Source: Rhodospirillaceae bacterium
GTDB taxonomy: Bacteria; Pseudomonadota; Alphaproteobacteria; UBA8366
Direction of reading: 5' to 3'
DNA: 60,409 nucleotides
Assembly: GCA_002716125.1 (NCBI GenBank)
Contig: PAZH01000020.1
Location: forward strand, 1 to 60,409
Below, in pieces: positions 56,312 through 60,409 of this stretch. The notes below the pieces were generated by a model. It did not search any database and was not told the DNA's origin. It worked only from the letters and a program-made list of their open reading frames with translations. The position numbers and the translations under genes were made by a program. Every line of letters begins with the position of its first letter. Position 1 is the stretch's first letter.

Positions 56312-59300
56312 TTGGATTACACGTTGAAAAAACGCCTGATCATATCGCTGCTTGTATGCCTGGGTGCTGGTCAAAGTGCGATTGCGCAGAATGCGCCAGG
56401 CATGTCCCAAGAAGAATTAGAAGCTTTGCGGGGTTTTATCGGAAAAGAAGACCCGCTTGATCTGACGGGCAAGCCCAATAAGAGCGGAAAGGGCGGATTC
56501 TTCCAAGGCGATCAAGACGATCCAAATGCCCCATCGGACCCCAATAAAATCAGCGTCGCACCGAAATCCGTCATCGGCACGGGAACGATCATAACGAAGG
56601 CGCAGCAGCACGCCGCCAAAGTCAGCGTATCGAAAGACTTTCTGAAGCAAATGGAGCGGCTGAAGGGCATTCCGCCGGAACAAGCAGACCTCTATCTGCG
56701 CTACCGACCGAGCGCTGCCGCGCGAAAGGATGTTTCGGTCCGCACCTACGAGAAACAGCAATGGGACCAATTGGTGTCCGGATTTAAGGCGAAGCACCGG
56801 AACAAAGCACGCCTCGACGCCTTCGACCGGGAGATGAACCAATCGCTTGGGAAGCCCGGCACGGGCGGCAATGCGCAAGCCGCAAATCCTTCAGGACAAC
56901 AGAAGACAACCGGCGTTTCAGGCCGCGCTGCGTCAGCGGGCACTCAAACGACACAAGGCCAAGAGGGACAAGGCGCGAGCACGGGCACTCAGAAGACAAA
57001 TCGCCAACCTGGCAGCAGCGCCTCTTCATCTGCTGCCGGTCGCCAAGGTACAGGGGCAATAAGCGGGCGCTCTTCAGGCACACAAAACATTGGCGCCAGC
57101 ACAGGAACGGCCGGCCCTGGCGGCAATCAGCCACAAGGCCGCCTTAAGGGCACGGGTGTTCCCGGCGGCTCTTCTAGCTTTGCACAAATGGTACAACAAC
57201 TCGGCATCGGAAAATCCGGCGCCGGATCTTCGACGTCTTCGGGTTCAGGTTCCGCCGGCAACACACAACAGTCATCCGGTAAAGACCAATCCCAAGGCCA
57301 AACGAAAGGACCCTCCGCACGTCCATCGGCGAGTGGCACCCAAGTTGCCGCCAGCACGCCGCGTTCAAACACCCCATCGGCGACGACAGGCAGCTCTCCG
57401 CGCAATACGCAGGGACAGTTGAACGCCACGAAAGGCGCATCACCGTCACAAGGCGGTACGCTGCCGGCCCAACAAAACGCGACACAAGGCACCCAACTGC
57501 AAGGCGCGAACATTCAAGGCAACGCGACAAAAAGCGCCGCCACCCAAAGCCGACCATCTGGCAAGGTGGCCCAAAAAAGCCTGAGCGGCGCTTCTGCCCA
57601 AGGGTCGCAATCCGGTAGTCAGACGAAAAGCGGCTCATCGGGCGGAACGGCTTCAAGCCAAGCAACCGGTAGCTCGTCCAGTCGCAGCAAGGCCACGACA
57701 ACGCGGCCGGCGGGCACGGCGCGGCAAACGGCTGCGGGACCGCAAACCGGAACGAGTGCGCCCTCCAGTTCGAGCAACAAGACCACCGGCTCTCCGTCTG
57801 GATCAACGTCTTCGTCTAGCTCCAGCAGTGGCTCAGGAACTTCGAGCACTGCACAAGCGCTTCAACAGGCTTTGGCGAATGCGACTTCCAATAGAAGCCA
57901 GTCATCTTCGCAAAGCTTCTCGTCGATATTCGGATTCAAAAATGAACTGAAGCAATCTCAAGGCACTGGAACGCAAAGCACCAGCGGCGGCGGCAACCAG
58001 GGGCAAAGCAGCCTGTCCGGCCAGCAAAGCGGCACGGGATCACAGGGCGCTGGAAGCGGCGGAAGCTTGGGACAAAGCAACGGCCAATTGGGACAACAGG
58101 GCGCGGGCACGCAGGCCACTCGCAGCGCTGGAAACCAAGGGCAAAGCAGTGGCCAAGCCGGGCTCCAAGGTGCGAGCGCACAGAGTGCCGGAAACAGCCG
58201 TCGCCAAGGACAAGCTGGCAGCCAGGCCGGATCACAAAGCGGCGCCAGCACCCAGGCCGCCAACAGCAGTGGTGCCCGTCAAAGCCAAGGCAGCGGCCAG
58301 ACCGGGCAACAAAGCGCCGCCGGCTCGCAGAACGCGGGCGGTAGCAGCCAGGGCCAAAGTGGCAGCCAAGGGCAAGCGGGCAGCCAGGCCGGATCACAAA
58401 GGGGTGCCGGCGCCCAGGCCACCAACAGCAGTGGTGCCAGTCAAAGCCAAGGCAATGGCCAAACCGGGCAACAAAGCAACGCCGGCTCGCAGAACGTCAG
58501 CAGCGGCAGCCAAGGACAAACTAGCAGCCCAGCGTCCGGCAACACTGGATCCCCAAACACGAGTCGCGAAGGGGGCGCCCTCGCACCACCACCACCGCCA
58601 CCGCCGCCGCCCGCACCGCCCGCAACTTCCGCTGAAACTCAGCTGGCGAACCTCACGCAAAAATCTGAGGAAATTTCCGCGCCTGAACGTGAGACCTCCC
58701 TATCGAAGCGGGAAGATGCCGGATCCGAAGGTACGCCCCCGGCTTCAGGCGACGACGACCGTTCGAACGACGCTGCATCTTTGTCTCAATCAAACGAAGC
58801 GCAAAGTGCGGATACGGTACCTTCAAGTGCTCCAGAACAAGAATCACCAAAAGATATCCACGAAGTCCGCATGGAAAAATTTGAGCAAAACGCAAAAGAG
58901 ATCGCGGCCATGAGCAAGTTTATCGGGTCGCAGAATGACCCAAGCATCAAGTTGACAGCAGAGGAAGCTCAGATTGTCGAAGAGCAAAGACAGAAAGCTG
59001 CCAATATGACGGCAGAGGATGTCCAACATCTTCAAGAGAGAGCAGGCGATTTTCATCATGCCGCCGAGGCTTTGCCAAGCGACGCTGAGTTCGCAGCATT
59101 TAAAGAGGAAGTGGAAGGCGGCAAAACATGGACGGACCGCCTTGCCGCGGCCAAATCTATTGTCTTGGGCTCGAAGATCGCGATGCCAGTTGGTAAATAT
59201 TTTGGCGCCTCGAGAGTCGTCGCCGAAGTCGGCGAGTCGGCGATTAACTATACAGAAGCGGTGGTCCAGCCGCCGAAGAGAGCCGATATCGCCGTTCGGA

Positions 59301-59797
59301 AACAAGGCGACCTGCAGGTTAAACTGGCTGCGATCGCCGATGCTGGCCGCAACACTCAAACAAGGCACCTTTGGGATGGTATGAAAGGCATTCACACTTC
59401 GTACCTAGGCGCAGAAGGTCTTGCGACAGCGAATGACTCCACAACCAAGATGAAAACGACCGAAAATACGGTCGCACTCATCAAGGGAAAATACGACGCC
59501 GCGACGGCGTTGGCGAAGTATCGCGAGGAAGAAGCGCTCGCGAAATCAATCGAAAAATTCACCCGGCCGTTAAGTATGGCGCACGATGCCGCGAAGACAT
59601 GGAACGAAGCCGACAAAATCAAGACGGAATGGACGGAAAACCGCCGTTACTTCGTTGACCTCGGTAAGAATATTTCCAAGCAAGCACACCGCAACCGCCA
59701 GACACGCTACTACCTTGAATCACAGCGAGATCGCCGACAAACACAGGTCTTGCTTTACGAATTCGAACGGTCGAAATTTAACAATGCGCTTCGTTAG
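56312..59797 (+). CDS. Large secreted Ser/Gly/Gln-rich repetitive protein
   Basis: Up to 1,161 residues. It starts at TTG 56312 or, better placed for a signal peptide, TTG 56324; the leader is KKRLIISLLVCLGAGQSAIA. A conserved-looking segment to about residue 180 (ADLYLRYRPSAAARKD, REMNQSLGKPG) is followed by some 570 residues almost only of Ser, Gly, Gln, Thr, Ala and Asn, with a 54-residue tandem repeat. A polyproline run follows near residue 759, an acidic linker, and a predicted helical C-terminal domain from about 850, ending in a basic segment. Beyond the leader it is nearly cysteine-free. FHA and membrane-channel-like genes follow. Family not recognised; a periplasm- or envelope-spanning filament is one guess. 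Confidence 0.8.
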   Translation: MDYTLKKRLIISLLVCLGAGQSAIAQNAPGMSQEELEALRGFIGKEDPLDLTGKPNKSGKGGFFQGDQDDPNAPSDPNKISVAPKSVIGTGTIITKAQQHAAKVSVSKDFLKQMERLKGIPPEQADLYLRYRPSAAARKDVSVRTYEKQQWDQLVSGFKAKHRNKARLDAFDREMNQSLGKPGTGGNAQAANPSGQQKTTGVSGRAASAGTQTTQGQEGQGASTGTQKTNRQPGSSASSSAAGRQGTGAISGRSSGTQNIGASTGTAGPGGNQPQGRLKGTGVPGGSSSFAQMVQQLGIGKSGAGSSTSSGSGSAGNTQQSSGKDQSQGQTKGPSARPSASGTQVAASTPRSNTPSATTGSSPRNTQGQLNATKGASPSQGGTLPAQQNATQGTQLQGANIQGNATKSAATQSRPSGKVAQKSLSGASAQGSQSGSQTKSGSSGGTASSQATGSSSSRSKATTTRPAGTARQTAAGPQTGTSAPSSSSNKTTGSPSGSTSSSSSSSGSGTSSTAQALQQALANATSNRSQSSSQSFSSIFGFKNELKQSQGTGTQSTSGGGNQGQSSLSGQQSGTGSQGAGSGGSLGQSNGQLGQQGAGTQATRSAGNQGQSSGQAGLQGASAQSAGNSRRQGQAGSQAGSQSGASTQAANSSGARQSQGSGQTGQQSAAGSQNAGGSSQGQSGSQGQAGSQAGSQRGAGAQATNSSGASQSQGNGQTGQQSNAGSQNVSSGSQGQTSSPASGNTGSPNTSREGGALAPPPPPPPPPAPPATSAETQLANLTQKSEEISAPERETSLSKREDAGSEGTPPASGDDDRSNDAASLSQSNEAQSADTVPSSAPEQESPKDIHEVRMEKFEQNAKEIAAMSKFIGSQNDPSIKLTAEEAQIVEEQRQKAANMTAEDVQHLQERAGDFHHAAEALPSDAEFAAFKEEVEGGKTWTDRLAAAKSIVLGSKIAMPVGKYFGASRVVAEVGESAINYTEAVVQPPKRADIAVRKQGDLQVKLAAIADAGRNTQTRHLWDGMKGIHTSYLGAEGLATANDSTTKMKTTENTVALIKGKYDAATALAKYREEEALAKSIEKFTRPLSMAHDAAKTWNEADKIKTEWTENRRYFVDLGKNISKQAHRNRQTRYYLESQRDRRQTQVLLYEFERSKFNNALR
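58217..58540 (+). repeat. Two-copy 162-bp tandem repeat inside the repetitive protein gene
   Basis: Copy 1 spans 58217-58378 and copy 2 begins at 58379. Each encodes a 54-residue unit beginning GSQAGSQ and containing NSSGA and GQTGQQS (residues 636-689 and 690-743). The protein units are highly similar through about residue 40 and then diverge. The surrounding region is built from shorter, more degenerate units of the same composition. Confidence 0.8.
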
Positions 59798-59820
59798 CAG
59801 CGTTCACACCTAATCACTGA

Positions 59821-60147
59821 GTGCTAGATGCCGTGATCATCAAAATCGGACGCAGCCCGAACAACGATTATGTCGTCAACAATATGACAGTCTCCCGCGA
59901 GCATGCCGTTCTCGAAGTGGACGATGGCCATATCATTGTCAAAGACGTCGGCAGCAAGTCCGGCACCTATGTCGTCGTCAATGATAAGCTTGAGAAAACG
60001 TCATATAAGGAAGTCACCGAACGCGACGTCATCATCGTCGGTGACGAGAAACTATACGTAAAAGACATCATCAGCGCCGCCTCAAAGAAGAACCGAGAAG
60101 CGGTCTATGTACGGAACCCCCTCACCGGCGAGATCGTAAAGAAATGA
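59821..60147 (+). CDS. Stand-alone FHA domain protein
   Basis: 108 residues, almost entirely one forkhead-associated domain, a phosphothreonine-binding module. Motifs: IGR (9-11), S25-R26-x-H28 (TVSREHAVLE) and GSKSGTYV (44-51) where many family members have Asn instead of the second Ser. A short tail YVRNPLTGEIVKK follows. The start is GTG 59821 or an in-frame GTG 12 bases later. It lies 23 bases after the repetitive protein and its stop overlaps the next ATG, so all three are one operon. Confidence 0.88.
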   Translation: MLDAVIIKIGRSPNNDYVVNNMTVSREHAVLEVDDGHIIVKDVGSKSGTYVVVNDKLEKTSYKEVTERDVIIVGDEKLYVKDIISAASKKNREAVYVRNPLTGEIVKK

Positions 60148-60409
60148 GAAGATTGATCCTGTCGGCCGTCTTCGCGGGCCTCGGTGTGGTCGCCATCCTG
60201 GTTATGGAATCCGCCCTCCCGGATAACTTCGCAATCGCGATGCTCGATAAAGGGGGCGTAACCTATCCCTTTTCCGTCCAAAACGTGATGTGGATGATTT
60301 TCTTCGTCGGCTTCGCTGAAATTATTAACCGGTTTCTCGACGCACGTCGCGAAGGCAGTCAGCTTTCCGTCGGTTACTTGCCGGAGGACGAAACCACATT
60401 GCTCATGAA
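60144..60409 (+). CDS. Membrane protein, possibly MotA/TolQ/ExbB-type proton channel (3' end outside the window)
   Basis: The first 88 residues are visible. The ATG overlaps the FHA stop (ATGA). Two hydrophobic helices are present: LILSAVFAGLGVVAILV at the start and VMWMIFFVGFAEIINRFL around residue 50. A charged cytoplasmic-type segment (DARREGSQ, LPEDETTLLM) follows. This arrangement, a two-helix start and then a soluble segment with a LPEDE element, reminds me of alphaproteobacterial MotA/TolQ/ExbB channel proteins, but the diagnostic C-terminal helices lie beyond the edge. Confidence 0.45.
   Translation, partial: MRRLILSAVFAGLGVVAILVMESALPDNFAIAMLDKGGVTYPFSVQNVMWMIFFVGFAEIINRFLDARREGSQLSVGYLPEDETTLLM

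Noticed and set aside
57000..58560. Repeat array considered as CRISPR or minisatellite without coding function
   Set aside because: The unit length is always a multiple of three, one reading frame stays open throughout, and there are no constant repeat/variable spacer boundaries.
58149..58913. Lys/Ala/Pro-rich alternative frame within the repetitive gene, histone-H1-like in look
   Set aside because: It is the +1 reading of the GGC-CAA-type repeats; the main frame has a signal peptide and ordered ends, and continues across the whole 3.5 kb.

Overview
The window is chromosomal DNA of an alphaproteobacterium, most likely a Rhodospirillales-type lineage; this is inferred from gene content and order, not from a marker search. 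The main pointers are a GcrA cell-cycle regulator, a DUF2794 protein, the blocks lptG-lptD-surA-pdxA-rsmA, rpsF-rpsR-DUF2232-rplI-dnaB-alr and mlaE-mlaF-radA-cvpA-purF, and an Oxygenase-NA type protein. Coding density is very high and many genes overlap by 1-4 bases. I see no rRNA, tRNA, CRISPR array, insertion sequence, phage gene or plasmid function.

Layout. 1-2.9 kb: the end of an ABC-F ATPase, a GNAT acetyltransferase and a 2OG-Fe(II) oxygenase. 2.9-5.6 kb: a glutathione transferase, and pepA-holC divergent from lptF. 5.7-18.7 kb: the outer-membrane block lptF ... lptG-lptD-surA-pdxA-rsmA, split by a reverse-strand four-gene cassette (6.9-11.8 kb). The cassette encodes a UbiA-type, a DprE1-like and a DprE2-like protein plus a large polytopic membrane protein, and looks like a polyprenyl-phosphate D-arabinose pathway. 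18.6-25.4 kb: gmk, yicC, an SDR, and the fatty-acid and cell-wall operon fabD-fabG-acpP-fabF-mltG. 25.5-36.8 kb: a long forward block with ribosomal proteins S6, S18 and L9, DnaB, Alr, MlaE/MlaF, RadA, CvpA, PurF and an SDR. 36.8-45.3 kb (reverse): two acyl-CoA dehydrogenases, an MFS/HlyD pair, der, bamB and a YfgM-like TPR protein. 45.5-50.5 kb: small proteins, gcrA, dusA, a 3-hydroxyacyl-CoA dehydrogenase and a Sel1-like protein. 50.5-56.2 kb (reverse): a DUF123 protein, a GNAT, an RsmB-type methyltransferase, guaB, rlmE and ppx/gppA. 56.3 kb to the end: a 1,161-codon secreted low-complexity protein, a stand-alone FHA-domain protein and the start of a membrane protein that may be a MotA/TolQ/ExbB-type channel.

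Much of the window serves the cell envelope: LPS transport (LptD, LptF, LptG), outer-membrane protein folding (SurA, BamB, YfgM-like), phospholipid transport (MlaE, MlaF), peptidoglycan (Alr, MltG) and acyl chains (Fab proteins). The remainder is mostly core information processing and nucleotide metabolism. The two stretches I find most novel are the arabinose-donor cassette inside the lpt block and the repeat-protein/FHA/channel operon at the right edge. The dense group of GANTC sites in front of gcrA is the clearest regulatory signal.
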